Origin: Urechis unicinctus
Taxonomy: Eukaryota > Annelida > Polychaeta > Xenopneusta > Urechidae
Length of the DNA: 64,000 nucleotides
Reading direction: 5' to 3'
Assembly (NCBI GenBank): GCA_034190875.2
Contig: CM067354.1
Span: 37,526,441 to 37,590,440 of the forward strand
Below are positions 23,037 to 33,330 of this stretch, in pieces (the first letter of the stretch is position 1; each line of letters starts with the position of its first letter). Made by a program: the position numbers and the translations under genes. The notes below the pieces were generated by a model, which saw only the letters and a list, made by a program, of their open reading frames with translations, did not search any database and had not been told where the DNA came from.

Positions 23037-23212
23037 CTAAACGCTCAGTTTGCTTCTTGGCCCATGCTGCCTGAGCAGATTGAAGCTGCTCGATTGCCAT
23101 ATCATGGCGCTTACGTTACGCGTCCACTTGGCTGCTTCGAATAAAAAGTTGCTCCCACAGAATGCAAGGTAGTTAACAACAGCACCTCCAACAAGTAACG
23201 CGATTGTGGCCA
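23037..23212 (-). pseudogene. Start of a membrane/coiled-coil protein, frameshifted (Polinton-1)
   Basis: This reads 58 codons from ATG 23212: a hydrophobic start (ATIALLVGGAVVNYL), then a frame that ends at 23037. The downstream sequence up to the ATG at 22991 has the composition of a charged helix in another frame. The likely original was one longer protein, perhaps continuous with the hydrophobic leader now seen in front of the integrase. Confidence 0.4.
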
Positions 23213-23452
23213 TTACTTCTGTATATATACTAGTAAGATTCCTTGTTTAATTAACATATCCTTTGTTGCCATGGCTAGTGATACATCGGAAACAGCCATA
23301 GCCAGGTCGCGTGGGGTGAAATCAAGACGTGGAGTCCCGCCACCCAGAAGCATCTTAGCAAGCTTGGCATAACCTATTGATATACCAGAAACAACTGCAC
23401 CGTGGTACAGGGTGTTGACGAGCATTTTCCCATCAGTAATTAGTGTTGTCAT
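23213..23452 (-). CDS. Small hydrophobic protein (Polinton-1)
   Basis: 79 codons from ATG 23452, abutting the next frame (starting 23212) with no gap, as in a compact viral-type operon. It contains hydrophobic, glycine-rich segments (GISIGYAKLAKMLLGGG) and may be membrane-associated. I have no function to assign. Confidence 0.5.
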   Translation of the reverse strand: MTTLITDGKMLVNTLYHGAVVSGISIGYAKLAKMLLGGGTPRLDFTPRDLAMAVSDVSLAMATKDMLIKQGILLVYIQK

Positions 23453-23558
23453 CTTATTCCATATAAAAAGGATCCTTTAAATGAGCGTCCGGAGGCGCTG
23501 ACTTTGCTGGCTCTCCCCTAGGCACAATCTGTTTAGGGGTGAGGCTACAACTCTCTGC

Positions 23559-23862
23559 CTATAGAAATACAATGCTAGTCCAAACACCCCCACTCCACCG
23601 ACAAACAAAGGTAATGTCGCCCACGTTGGCCAAGACTGAGTCCATCTGCCCCCCGGTCAAACTGGAGGGCGGGAGGAGGGGGTCGATTTTCAGACTGTAG
23701 CGCAGACTTAGCCTCTGAAGCTCTCTCAGAAGTCTATTTTGATTAGCTTTTCGGGCCGCAGCGCCCTTTCGGCCTGCATCAACCTTTTTAGCGTCTTTTG
23801 TAGGTCTTTCCTTTAGTGCAGGTTGAGGTTTAAGGCGCAGGCTGATCACTAGTCACCGCCAT
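23559..23862 (-). CDS. Small basic protein, start probably frameshifted (Polinton-1)
   Basis: An ATG at 23862 opens a short frame that stops after about ten codons. The main open frame (about 96 codons, to 23559) overlaps it in another phase, so a single-base indel near the start is likely. The protein is Lys/Arg/Ala-rich at first, then has a hydrophobic end. The function is unknown; it might bind nucleic acid or a virion-like component. Confidence 0.4.
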
Positions 23863-24019
23863 TATCTCTTGATTTATGTTATCCATGTTACCTACTAATT
23901 TTGCTCCTCCGTGTTACTGTCGGAGCTGTGAATGAGTTGAAGGCTCAGATAAGGGATAATAAGGGACGTCTATTGAATAATCACGACTTTCTTATTGGTG
24001 TTGTTCTTCAATTTACAAG

Positions 24020-24553
24020 ATGTCAATAAAAGCGAGTATTTATGGAACTCAACAGAAAACGGATCTGGTCGCCGACCTCTCCGAATATGCAACAAAGACC
24101 TATATAGACTCACAAAAAACGGATATGGGTGACAGCACTATGACTGGAGATCTTAAAATGGGAGTTTATAAAATCGTTGAGCTGGGAGACCCGATTTCGC
24201 CAAAGGATGCTGCTAACAAAAAGTATGTTGATGATAAACATAGACAGCAGAACAGGGACCTGAGACAACACGTAGCTGAAAAAACGAAACCCCTCATTAC
24301 TATTTGGGCAGAAGCAAGTGGCGCTCTTCGCAGAGGATATGAGTGGTCGTTTGGTGATGGGGCCAGGGGTCAAACCTCTCGAGACTCAACCTGTGGATAT
24401 ACCATGTTATCCAATGGTAGGACCATTCGTATGGGGTTGTTGTCTGGTACGGGCGCTGGTACTGGTACTGGTACTATAGCAGTGTTTCCTGTTATAAATG
24501 GGGCAACTTGCCAGGTAGGAATAAGTAAGGCTACTAACGAACAGCTGTTGTAG
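24020..24553 (+). CDS. Tail-fibre-like stalk protein (Polinton-1)
   Basis: 177 codons from ATG 24020. After SEYATKTYID come the phage tail-fibre-type motifs TMTGDLKMGVYKIVEL, DAANKKYVDDK, and a heptad-like basic region. The C-terminal part is Gly/Thr-rich (GTGAGTGTGT), in line with a trimeric beta or collagen-like tip. Such repeats build elongated trimeric fibres in phage and pyocin tails, and similar proteins occur beside mobile elements in invertebrate genomes. Its presence in an element without visible capsid genes is odd. The end may be truncated. Confidence 0.6.
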   Translation: MSIKASIYGTQQKTDLVADLSEYATKTYIDSQKTDMGDSTMTGDLKMGVYKIVELGDPISPKDAANKKYVDDKHRQQNRDLRQHVAEKTKPLITIWAEASGALRRGYEWSFGDGARGQTSRDSTCGYTMLSNGRTIRMGLLSGTGAGTGTGTIAVFPVINGATCQVGISKATNEQLL

Positions 24554-24683
24554 TATCTTTAGCCCAGCCTTTACAGCTGTAACAAGGCAACGTTATTAAC
24601 TTTTATACACCCACTCCAAACAGAGGGGAGACTTGTAATGTAGTATCACTCCTAATTGAACTTGACTTATATACAATGGCAGT

Positions 24684-25226
24684 ATGAAACAACAACCTAC
24701 TGCGTCGCCTGATGAGAATCCAGGCCACTCCTGTCGGCTGAATGAGATCGGTCTCAAGAAGCAATACCTTGAGAACGAAATTGAAAAATATGGTGCTATG
24801 TATAAAAAATATAGGTATGCAGTAAACTCGGTGGACGCTGTAGACACTGCTTTAGTTGCTGTGGGTATGTGTCTTGGCACAAGTGGTGCGGGTCTGATGT
24901 CTACGGTGGTTGCTGCCCCTATTGCTAAGGTCTTGGGTGCTATGGGGGCTGTGTGCGGGCTGGTTGCGATCGCAGGAAAGGTCATCAGCCGGTGGCTGTC
25001 GGCGAAGGTAAAGAAGCACGACCAGATTCAAATTCTGGCACAGAGCAAACTAAACACAGTTACAGATATTATTTCGTCGGCGCTTGAAGACGGCTTTACC
25101 TCAGACGATGAGTTTAAGCTCGTTTCGGCGGAGATCGAAAAATATACTCGAATGAAAAGCGACATTAAGGCTAAGACATTGGCTAGGGTATCTCCACCCC
25201 CTCACCACCTAGGTCGACCACCTTAG
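24684..25226 (+). CDS. Two-helix membrane protein of an unnamed invertebrate mobile-element family
   Basis: 180 codons. The charged N-terminus (NEIGLKKQYLENEIEKY) is followed by two adjacent hydrophobic helices (about residues 55-105: DTALVAVGMCLGTSGAGL, then an Ala/Val/Gly-rich helix). A soluble helical tail follows (KHDQIQILAQSKLNTV ... SALEDGFTSDDEF). The layout, a helical hairpin in a membrane plus a long helical tail, recurs in uncharacterised invertebrate proteins near Polinton-like elements, as I recall. Possible roles are membrane anchoring or pore formation; neither can be shown here. Confidence 0.55.
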   Translation: MKQQPTASPDENPGHSCRLNEIGLKKQYLENEIEKYGAMYKKYRYAVNSVDAVDTALVAVGMCLGTSGAGLMSTVVAAPIAKVLGAMGAVCGLVAIAGKVISRWLSAKVKKHDQIQILAQSKLNTVTDIISSALEDGFTSDDEFKLVSAEIEKYTRMKSDIKAKTLARVSPPPHHLGRPP

Positions 25227-25307
25227 TCGCAGGAGGCGATCGTGCCGGTACCACGGTAAGTGCAACCAACCGACTGACCATTTAAAGAGTGGTGTTTGCT
25301 GTGTATA

Positions 25308-25880
25308 ATGGAGGTGGCGATAAAATCTTTCTGCAACGATCATACTGGAGTCAAGCAAAATACGGACCAGTGGGAGACTACGAGGAAAGGCTGCATTGGA
25401 GGAAGTGACTACTCCGCTATCATAGGGCAAAACTACTTTAGCAGCTATAGTAAGAAGCTGACTGAAAAAACTAGCAGCGAGGGTGTTTGCTTTAGCGCGC
25501 CCTGCCATTGGGGTCAGACTTTTGAGGAGGTTGCAATTGCTGTATTGGAGAAGGTGTATGACACCAAGGTCTACGGAAACAATATCTATATTCAAGGCGG
25601 TACGACGGCCTACTCTCCGGATGGCTTTGGTGTGCTCCCGATCCGGCGGGCACAGGCCGGGGGTGGGCTGGATGCTGTCTGCCGGGGGCATCCTGGGGAT
25701 GTTGTGCTGCTAGAGATAAAGTGCCCCTACACTCAGAGTCCTTGGAGGGTGATTCCGAACATTTATAAGCATCAGGTTCTGTTTGGGTTGCACCACTGTC
25801 CGGTGGCAACCATCGGGGTATTTGTCGACTGCTTCTTCAGGTTGTGCGCCTCCGAGGACCTGGGGAGGGCTGAGGCGTAA
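25308..25880 (+). CDS. YqaJ/lambda-exonuclease-type viral recombinase nuclease
   Basis: 190 codons from ATG 25308. The PD-(D/E)XK fold of alkaline exonucleases can be followed: WETTRKGCIGGSDYSAIIG at the start, WGQTFEEVAIAVLE (catalytic Glu), SPDGFGV (catalytic Asp), LLEIKCPY (the ExK pair) and HQVLFGLHHC near the end. Enzymes of this family resect DNA for recombination and replication. Core residues are intact. After the stop a further stretch resembles a continuing C-terminal part in another frame (25881-26100), so the end may be frameshifted. Confidence 0.75.
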   Translation: MEVAIKSFCNDHTGVKQNTDQWETTRKGCIGGSDYSAIIGQNYFSSYSKKLTEKTSSEGVCFSAPCHWGQTFEEVAIAVLEKVYDTKVYGNNIYIQGGTTAYSPDGFGVLPIRRAQAGGGLDAVCRGHPGDVVLLEIKCPYTQSPWRVIPNIYKHQVLFGLHHCPVATIGVFVDCFFRLCASEDLGRAEA

Positions 25881-26199
25881 TAACCAGGTGTATCACAAGG
25901 ATCGAAAGAAGTATAAGGAGACGGTGACTTGGGGGTGGGCGTCGATTGAGGGCCTTGAAGACGGCGACTATGGCGCAAACGGTAGGTTTAATAGTTGTCT
26001 GAACAGGAATAGGAGCATCAAGGTCCTTGGCTGGGAAGACCGAGTGGGACCGCGGAGAGGCCTACGGGGGCGTTCTACTGTAGGAAGCTCTTTACGATGA
26101 GATTGATAACCGCTCGTCCCAATCCCGACTTTATCGAGCAGAATGAAACCAACACAGGTAGACTTGGCCCCAGAATGTTTACACTTGAAGACCTCTATG

Positions 26200-26410
26200 G
26201 TGGTTCCCTTGCGACTCGTGGCTCCTTGCCCCTGCCCCCTGAGACTCGTGGCCCCCTGCCCCCCGCGACTCATTGCTGGCCGAAACTCAGCCTGTTGGAA
26301 ATATGGTTGCTGGCTGGTTGGATATATGGGGGGGGGGGGGGCGATTTGCTTCGGGTGTTGGTCATCTCAAAAACGTGCCCTGCGCCGGAACCACCATTAC
26401 CTATACTACT
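26200..26410 (-). repeat. Right terminal inverted repeat of Polinton-1
   Basis: Inverted partner of 19887-20100, ending CACCATTACCTATACTACT. It includes a 15-base G run at about 26329-26343 that differs from the left copy and is likely error-prone. Confidence 0.85.
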
Positions 26411-27728
26411 CGCTGTGTTCGTCATTCCGGGAAATATACAAGACAGAATAAACATCCAATTATGAAATACACTACAAATCAAAGATGTCGCACTTACTAT
26501 AATGTAACAGTCTGACTAACCATATACCAGGATACATACAATACACACATACCAATAGTTGTCTTCCAACAACAGTTGTCTTGAAACCGCTAACCAACAT
26601 TCGTCCTACCCGCCAGGTAATAGAAGATCAAAAGTCATCACACAAATCAGCAATTTATGAACATTACAGACCAACAGTGATCCGATACGCCACACAATTG
26701 CAGCTGTCACCCTATACACCTACTAATCATACTAACTACTATCAAGAATGCATTCTACGCGAAACATTTGTACACAACACAACACATTCAGTATTCACCC
26801 CGGGGTGGGGGGTGGGGGGGGGGCACTTGGCCTTATTCTGGATAGAGGTGTGCCGCGGGACCTCGAAAACCCGTACCCGTCGTACAAGCAAAGATCTTGT
26901 TGTAATTATAACAAGATCTTTGGTACAAGGTCAAAATGGCCAAAAGCATACCCCGTCGTACAGATTAAGGCTGAAAAGCATACCCCGTCGTACAAGTATG
27001 AGGCCCAAAAACCCGTTGTACAAGTCGAGAGGCCGAAAAAACATACCCCGTCGCGCGGCACATATATACCTCTATACACTTAAGTGCCCCCCCCCCCACC
27101 CCCCGGGCATTCGCCCTACGTTCACGATCAAACATTTTTCTGATACATCTCTAATCAAACTCCACATTTCAGCATTCACCTAACACATAACGAATCATAA
27201 CGTAATCCGGCATTCATCATGCACACCTCTGGTAAAATGCCCACTTCCCTTATCCAGCATTCATCCTATTCACCACAAAACATCCACCACAATTCAGCAT
27301 TAATCCTGCACACCACAAATCATCCTTGACAGACAGGCTTAAGCATAATTCAGCCGTTGAATATTATTGACATTAGTGAGGCATTGTCGCAGGGGTAATC
27401 AACTTATGGAAAGTGATGTTATTTCTATTTTAGTTCCCTTACACACAGACAAATCAGTTGGTGGTTAACTATGTGTAGAATATAAAACCGTGTGTCAAAT
27501 AAAAATATTGGCTTTATCGTTTTGCAAACGACATCACAAACTACCGTAAGCTTCTCAGGGGTTGTTCATACCTAAGCCGAATCTAGTTGGGTTTCCAGTT
27601 TCGTTGATGTTTTTTTTCTTCCGTTCATGCACCTTCACAAACGCTTGTTTGATTCAAAATAAATAACCGACATTAATCAATATATTTGACTCAATTTAAC
27701 TATAGTTGATAGTACTAGCTCGCGTTTT
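26411..27728 (+). repeat. Dispersed repeat D, copy 2, right part
   Basis: It resumes the match to copy 1 (12122-13149) directly after Polinton-1 and ends at the same GATAGTACTAG. It is interrupted by the MITE at 26800-27107. Confidence 0.75.
26800..27107. mobile_element. G-rich-ended MITE, about 0.31 kb, with internal tandem repeats
   Basis: Inverted ends CCGGGGTGGGGGGTGGG...GCACTT and AAGTGCCC...CACCCCCCGGG are flanked by similar 8-9 bases (TATTCACC / CATTCGCC). The insertion is absent from copy 1 of repeat D. Inside are about four copies of AAAGCATACCCCGTCGTACA. A second, partial copy is at 32372-32500. Confidence 0.7.
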
Positions 27729-28815
27729 GAATGGGCGCGAAGTTTGTCCGCGCATTTAACACTTATAAAGAATATTTAGGCGATCCATCATTAATGTCCA
27801 TGCGCATGCGTTGAAAGCCAGTGCGCTGATGATGATGGTAGTCGGTCTTGGTGTCGCCCAGAGTTAAATCAGAGGATCTGACATTGTATATTGTTTATGA
27901 GCTCTTTCATCCAAATATTTGTTATTTAAACCTCACAAGACCGCATATTACTGGTCCTTGACTTCTGAGCTAAGGCATACTTCAAAGATCATAACGCATT
28001 ATGATATATACAGCTAGGCTTTGTGCGAAATTAATCCGTTCGTTTTGGGGTGCATCTGCTCAAAAGTCGTCAAAATTCTGTTGTGAAAAATCTTCAAGGA
28101 CCGATTACCTACTAGTCTAGTTCTAATTGTGGAAATGAGATCCGTATAATCAAGTATAATCTGATACACTCTTGTTTCTTAGGCCTTTGTTAAGTCCGAT
28201 TCCTTATTTATGGAAAATCAATTATAAAACAAATGGGATATGTGGTACCCTTTCCTTGACATTAAAAGCTGAAAATAATGAAAAAGTGCATGTGTAGTTA
28301 CTTGATCTATCGCTTATCCTCTGCGAATTATTGTAGTCGAAATTCGTGAGCCGTTAGTTGGGTTCAAAGCAATAAAAATATGAATAATTTGGGTGTTCCA
28401 AATTCTGTAAAGGATTACAATCCTGTCATTTAAGCAACTAGACAAAAACTTTTTGTCTAGTTTGAAAAAGGAAACAAAGCATTGTTGCCTCTTATGAGTG
28501 AGTAGGGGATATGTTGTATGATAAACTTGTTAAAATCATCCATTGTTGCTAGAGCAGTAGCTGGCAGATTCAACATCAGGTAAAGTCTGTGACTGTGGTG
28601 ACATTACCTGTATAAACAAAGTGGAAAAAGACTGGCACAGGGATCAGTGTTGATAATTGTGAAATACCATTTCTACCTGTTGTGAGGTTGATATACTTAC
28701 ACTCTTCTATGTTAATCAGAGACCCTGTCTAGCGATGTTGTTGTTTATGTTATAAATGTTGAATAGAGCAGCCATGTTTACCTGTCTTCTCATACAAGGT
28801 ATGTGTTCTCCTCAG
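27729..28815. other. Intergenic or upstream region of the zinc-finger gene
   Basis: No supported coding sequence or repeat. The sequence just before 28816 (TTCTCCTCAG) is a good splice acceptor, so upstream exons of the zinc-finger gene may lie in or beyond this stretch. Confidence 0.5.
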
Positions 28816-28829
28816 GTTTGGCTACGACC

Positions 28830-29822
28830 ATGGGGCGGAAGACTGACAGCGAGACATTCCTGTCTCTTCTTAGTTCAACTATTCATACGCTTTGTCGCAA
28901 CAGTCTGCTCTCTAGCCCAGTGGCTCAGATCAATGGGTTGCTGGGGATTACCCTAGAAAACAATGAGGTGATCCTGTTGGATGTACGGGACCAGTACAGA
29001 CCCGTTATCACTCCGTCACAGTTCACCTCGGTGGCTGTCGACACAGGAGACCTGTTCCCTCTGACATCACCCTGCAGCAACAGTTGGGAACAGGAAGGAG
29101 TTTTTAACAGTTGTGTGAAAGAAGATGCCCATGATTCGGTGAACTCTGACACTTCAGCACATTTGCATGTAAAGAAACAATCTGCTGAATCAGCTCATGA
29201 ATTGGATGTATCTGATGTAGGAGAAAGCATTGATTATGATTTCATCTCAGATGAAGAAAGCAATTGCATTGTCAAGCTGGAACCACAGGACTCCAATGAC
29301 CTAGTATTACTGAGTAACCCCTCCCACCAGCAACAGAGTGCTGTAAGTATGTATGCTTCGCATCCATCATTGCTGTCATTTTACAAATTTTCCTGTGTTC
29401 ATATGTTTGTAATCATTGAGTGGAGTAAACCAGTGACTTCATCATGGTTGTATGGTGTCCCTGCAGAGAGAATACCACAACACCATACTCCAGTCATATG
29501 TACCGTCGACCCGCGCCATGCTCCCTCGCCTGAGACCAAGAGAGCTCTTGAGATGGCCACTCTGGGACGTAGTGACAGGCAAACTGAACCTCAACCCGGG
29601 GCGGTGTGTCGCTACCACGTGTCACGAAGCTCTCTTCATGGCAAAGTCAACAAAGAGCTTGGTTCGCACAAGTGCAGTATGTGTGGGGCCACGTTTGCAT
29701 ACAGGTCACATTTGACTTCTCACTATGAGAGGTGCAGAGGGAAAACAGGTATAAACCACCAAGAAACAGGTGCTCCCTCTGAGAAAGACAGTCCTCAATT
29801 CATCAAACTCTGTGATACCTAG
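28830..29822 (+). CDS. Protein with one C2HC zinc finger (host gene, last exons)
   Basis: A TTCTCCTCAG acceptor ends at 28815. The first ATG (28830, context ACCATGG) starts MGRKTDSETFLSLL. The frame stays open to 29822. A donor (GTAAGT at 29343) and an acceptor (TGCAG/AG at 29466-29468) bracket a probable 126-base intron; using the second AG keeps the frame. The protein has an acidic middle (VSDVGESIDYDF, SDEESN) and a C-terminal finger CSMCGATFAYRSHL...HYERC (C-x2-C-x12-H-x3-C). An AATAAA lies at 30006. Probably a nuclear DNA- or protein-binding factor; no family name is assigned. Confidence 0.6.
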   Translation: MGRKTDSETFLSLLSSTIHTLCRNSLLSSPVAQINGLLGITLENNEVILLDVRDQYRPVITPSQFTSVAVDTGDLFPLTSPCSNSWEQEGVFNSCVKEDAHDSVNSDTSAHLHVKKQSAESAHELDVSDVGESIDYDFISDEESNCIVKLEPQDSNDLVLLSNPSHQQQSAVSMYASHPSLLSFYKFSCVHMFVIIEWSKPVTSSWLYGVPAERIPQHHTPVICTVDPRHAPSPETKRALEMATLGRSDRQTEPQPGAVCRYHVSRSSLHGKVNKELGSHKCSMCGATFAYRSHLTSHYERCRGKTGINHQETGAPSEKDSPQFIKLCDT

Positions 29823-30005
29823 AACCATATTTATTTTCAATCTGACAGGTTTTCCAATTGCTTGTGCTGGATTCTCATCATTGAAGTCGGTGATGGAGTA
29901 GACTACCTACCTCATTGCTCTTTTTAAGCAATACATTTCCATGTGTTTGTATGTAATATTCACCGTCTGAATGTTTGATATTTCTCGATGTTGTACAAAT
30001 ACTAC

Positions 30006-30011
30006 AATAAA
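30006..30011 (+). terminator. Polyadenylation signal AATAAA
   Basis: Located 184 bases after the stop of the zinc-finger frame, on the same strand. Confidence 0.5.
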
Positions 30012-31140
30012 TGTTTTACACCTACTGGTTATGGATTTTGGGGAATATTGTACAGTACAGCCTGTGTCTTGGGTAGACCACAACAAAATAACTATGTTTG
30101 TCTGGTCAGTGTGGGATGGAAATCCAACAAGTAATTTGTGTGTCAGACGAGGTGAAATGCAAGCATAGGATCTGTTTGCATTTGCCCCTCAATATTGCTG
30201 AGCTACACCCGTCAACACTGTAGTTTCCCCTGTGTACTCCTCTCCATCATGCTATGGCCAGCATGAGGATCAGATATGGTGGGTGCCTTGAGTAATAGGG
30301 ACATAGGGAAAAGCAACCAATCATCAAAGAAAATGCAGGAAAGATGACATGATTTTTGAAGAGGTTCTGTCCATCCATTTGTAACTTAGATGGCAATTTT
30401 GTCATCAACCAAATTGAATCCAAATCATCCATGGACCCCATTTATTTCAGCATCATCGGGCAAAACTAGCATCATTTTGAGCCTCATGTTTGATCTGTGA
30501 TGTAAACAAATTGTATATGAGGTTACTGTTTATAAGCTATCAGAAACACCAACATGCGAATATTCTGTCTGATGAGGCCTTAGATGGAGTGGGTATCATC
30601 TATCAGTGACCTTAAACCATATGTTGATGGTCATATCCTTACTTCGAAGTATGGCGCCACAAATAACAGCTTTAAGCTTAGAATGTTACAAGGGCACATG
30701 CAAACACCTTTCGACATTCCCTGTTCCCATGTATGGAGTTTAATTACGAGGACAATTTCACACTCTTTGAGGGCTTTGTAACTTCTTCAACTATGTTATT
30801 GAAAGCTATGTTGAACCATGAACGCATGACAACGGCTTCTTGACCCCTAAATACGGGCTGCGGAGTCCTTGGGCTAGGTCTTTTGATCTCTTCATGTCGG
30901 CGCTGGTAAAATGGGATATGATATCTGCAGACCATCAGGGTAGCCGGTTGAGGAGACAGAGATACATATAGGGATACGAGAGACAGAGGAGAGAGAGATA
31001 TAAGATAGAGCATCTATAGAAAGAATAGACGATGGGGAGAGAGATATATATACATATATATATCTCTCTCTACTCTAGAGAGATCGCTCTAGATATATAT
31101 ATATCTATCTATTATATCTATATCTCTATATACTCTAGAT
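30012..31140. other. Non-coding stretch
   Basis: No convincing gene. The last 200 bases become rich in GAGA and TATA repeats leading into the next feature. Confidence 0.5.
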
Positions 31141-31578
31141 ATCTCCCTCGAAGTGCCTAGGTTCTACCCGCCCGCAAGGGGAAAGTCACCTCACCCTGAG
31201 GGTTCGCCCGGCAGGACGTCCTTATATAGGAGAGAGAGAGATAGAGGAGAGATGAGATACTTAGAAGAGAGAGATGAGAGAGAGAGAGAGAGAGATCTAT
31301 CTCTAGAGAGAGATCAGGAGTAGAGAGAGAGGAGAGAGAGAGAGAGGGAGAGAGAGAGAGATGAGGGAGGATATGAGATGCCCTCTCTCTCTCATCTCTC
31401 TATGGTAAGAGAGAGAGAGATAGGCTCTCCTCTCTCTAGATCTCTCTCTCTCTCTCTCTATCTATATTATATCTCTCATCTCTCTCTCCTCTCTCTCTCC
31501 TCCTCATATAATCTCTCTTCTCTCTCTCTCTCTCTCTATTATATATATATAATCTTCATATATATATCGCTATATATA

Positions 31579-31612
<34 letters not shown>

Positions 31613-31690
31613 AAAGGACGTCATGCAGGCCTAACATCAGGGGTGAGGTGACTTGCCCAATTGCGGTAGAACCTAGGCATTTTCGATCAT
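31141..31690. repeat. AG/CT/TA low-complexity block between inverted 75-bp repeats
   Basis: 31152-31226 (GTGCCTAGGTTCTACC ... GACGTCCTTATATA) is repeated in inverse orientation at 31610-31680. Between them are (AG)n, (CT)n and (TA)n tracts. Two repeat copies with microsatellite tails facing each other would give this arrangement. The whole can fold as a hairpin. Confidence 0.75.
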
Positions 31691-31808
31691 AATTTCACGT
31701 GGCTAGCCAAGGACTTAGGTATTTGAAGTGTTTCCGAAAGCGGAGCAATTTCGTACGATTATCACTTTCGGGGAAACATACAGGACTGGTCTGTAAATAA
31801 TTTGTAAA

Positions 31809-32279
31809 TCAAGGGGAAGCATACATAAAGATTCGTTTAAAATGAACGTCATTAAACGCGGTTACCAGGATTCCCCAATGTAAACTACCACCAGCATTCG
31901 GGCACAAGAGCGGACGAATATGAGTTACATACCTTGACACTGGATCACTTATACGGACTATAATTTTTTCCAGTGTCATCGTTAGGTAAATTAAGGAGCG
32001 ATATTTGGTGGTGGTGGCATGGATGTCAACATTGTTCAATTTGTTGGTAATCCGAGCTGGGTCAGCCCGGTCGGACGTTACTAGCCCAACAGACCAAGAG
32101 TCGATCGGGTACCTCCCTTCTTCCTCAAGAGGGAGCGTAAGCTTCACTTGGTTATAAGAGCTAGACGTTACGTCTTGGTCAGACGGTGGGAGCTGGTCAA
32201 GATGATGGTTTGGGATGGCGGCCATTGCCGCTACAATATCAACCGGTATGGGATTACAGCGGAGCGTACTTTCGTACAA
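31809..32279 (-). other. Unassigned 156-codon open frame
   Basis: A minus-strand open frame with mixed composition (EEEGRYPIDSWSVGLVTSD, TMTLEKIIVRISD). No motif is recognised. It might be a degraded exon or part of a mobile element; chance is also possible. It ends close to the MITE fragment at 32372. Confidence 0.25.
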
Positions 32280-32371
32280 TGCAGTATCATGGGGTTTTCG
32301 GGGCTGTTGTCTGAGGAAAAACAGCCCTACGCAGACGGTTTCATTTTATTTGTAACTTAGCGTCCTATGGG

Positions 32372-32500
32372 ATACCCCCCGGGGGTGGGGGGCGGGGCAG
32401 TGTACAAAGGTAGTATACATGTGTGCCGCGCGACCAGGGTATGTTTTTTCCGACTCTCAACTTGTACGACAAGTTTTGTTGGGCCTCGTATATATTGAAA
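32372..32500 (-). mobile_element. Partial copy of the G-rich MITE
   Basis: It carries CCCCCGGGGGTGGGG, GTGTGCCGCGCGAC and GGTATGTTTTTTC, and matches in inverse orientation the right end of the element at 26800-27107. Confidence 0.65.
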
Positions 32501-32735
32501 AGTGGACCCATTCCCTAATGTACAGAGTTGTGATGAGGGGTAATCTGATTGTGTGACCCCTATGTGATCCAGCTCTTCAAGAGTTTCCAAGAATCAATTA
32601 ATCCACATATACAACTATGGGACAATAGGACCTTTCAATATAATTGAGAGCTAATTAGATATGTTCTATGGCAAAAAAATTACAACCAAATAAAAGATCT
32701 AGTCAATATTAAACTCTTATTATCCATTGGGAACT

Positions 32736-33330
32736 ATGGCAGATAGTTTGGACACTACTAACAACATGGCAAGAAACTTCACCTCTGACAGCATCCATGC
32801 TATTCACTACTTTGAAAACTCTCACATCCGGCAAGACCATGGGCGAGTGCCTTGCCCTACACGAAAACCATGCTTGTAGATCTGCTTTTAGTTGGTCCCA
32901 CTATAGGTTTATGTGCTTTGTCATTGTTGCCGCCCTTTCTACAAAAAAGAAATACACATGGCTTTCACACGCCTCATATTTTCTTTCAGTGATTATACAT
33001 GAAGAAATCAACAGCTCCCTCGTGAACCAGCTACTCCTCGAACCAGCCCACCATCTCCCCTCAGATGTCCCCACTCCTCCACCTGTACCACAAGCCCCTC
33101 CCCCTCCTCCGCCACCTGTAACCACGAGCCCCTCCCCCTCCTCCTCTCCCTGCACCACACAACAATTGAGAAGGACAGTCAGAGCTCCCCTGAATACTAC
33201 AAGAATAATTACAGACCAGACTTGGCCGGATTCACAGGAGGAGACAACCGTAAATTCAACATTACAGAAGATGCTCTTGCCTGTAGCTGCCAGCAAACTG
33301 AAAAGAATTGAGCACAAACAACGGTATCCA
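32736..33330 (+). CDS. Candidate exons of an unidentified host gene, with Pro-rich segment
   Basis: A 47-codon frame from ATG 32736 (SDSIHAIHYFENSHIRQDHG) is followed, after TTTCTTTCAG at about 32990, by an exon-like frame (VIIHEEINSSLVNQLLLEP). This leads into a Pro-rich tract and a segment that reads well in a shifted frame (YYKNNYRPDLAGFTGGDN). The frame change lies within the CCTCC-rich tract and may be a sequencing indel. Composition and splice sites suggest real exons; no family is recognised. It may be the 5' part of the gene whose exons resume at 37939. Confidence 0.4.

Larger units (their letters stand above)
19887..26410. mobile_element. Polinton-1: capsid-less Polinton/Maverick-like element, 6.5 kb
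   Basis: The ends are AGTAGTATAGGTAATGGTG and its inverted partner, with inverted repeats of about 210 bp. CGCTG flanks both sides (19882-19886 and 26411-26415), and the pre-insertion sequence is seen at 12122-12126. Polintons usually make 6-bp duplications; five are visible here, perhaps through a one-base loss. Genes are a PolB remnant (+), a zinc-binding protein (-), a DDE integrase (-), three small proteins (-), a tail-fibre-like protein (+), a two-helix membrane protein (+) and a YqaJ-type exonuclease (+). No capsid, packaging ATPase or adenain-like protease is visible. PolB is deleted and the integrase damaged, so this copy is not autonomous. Confidence 0.8.

Noticed and set aside
25209-25809. 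Minus-strand frames opposite the YqaJ-type nuclease
   Set aside because: The plus strand carries the complete nuclease motif set; the opposite frames have no motif and are shadows.
31378-31614. Ser/Leu/Tyr-rich open frame
   Set aside because: It is derived from the CT and TA repeats.
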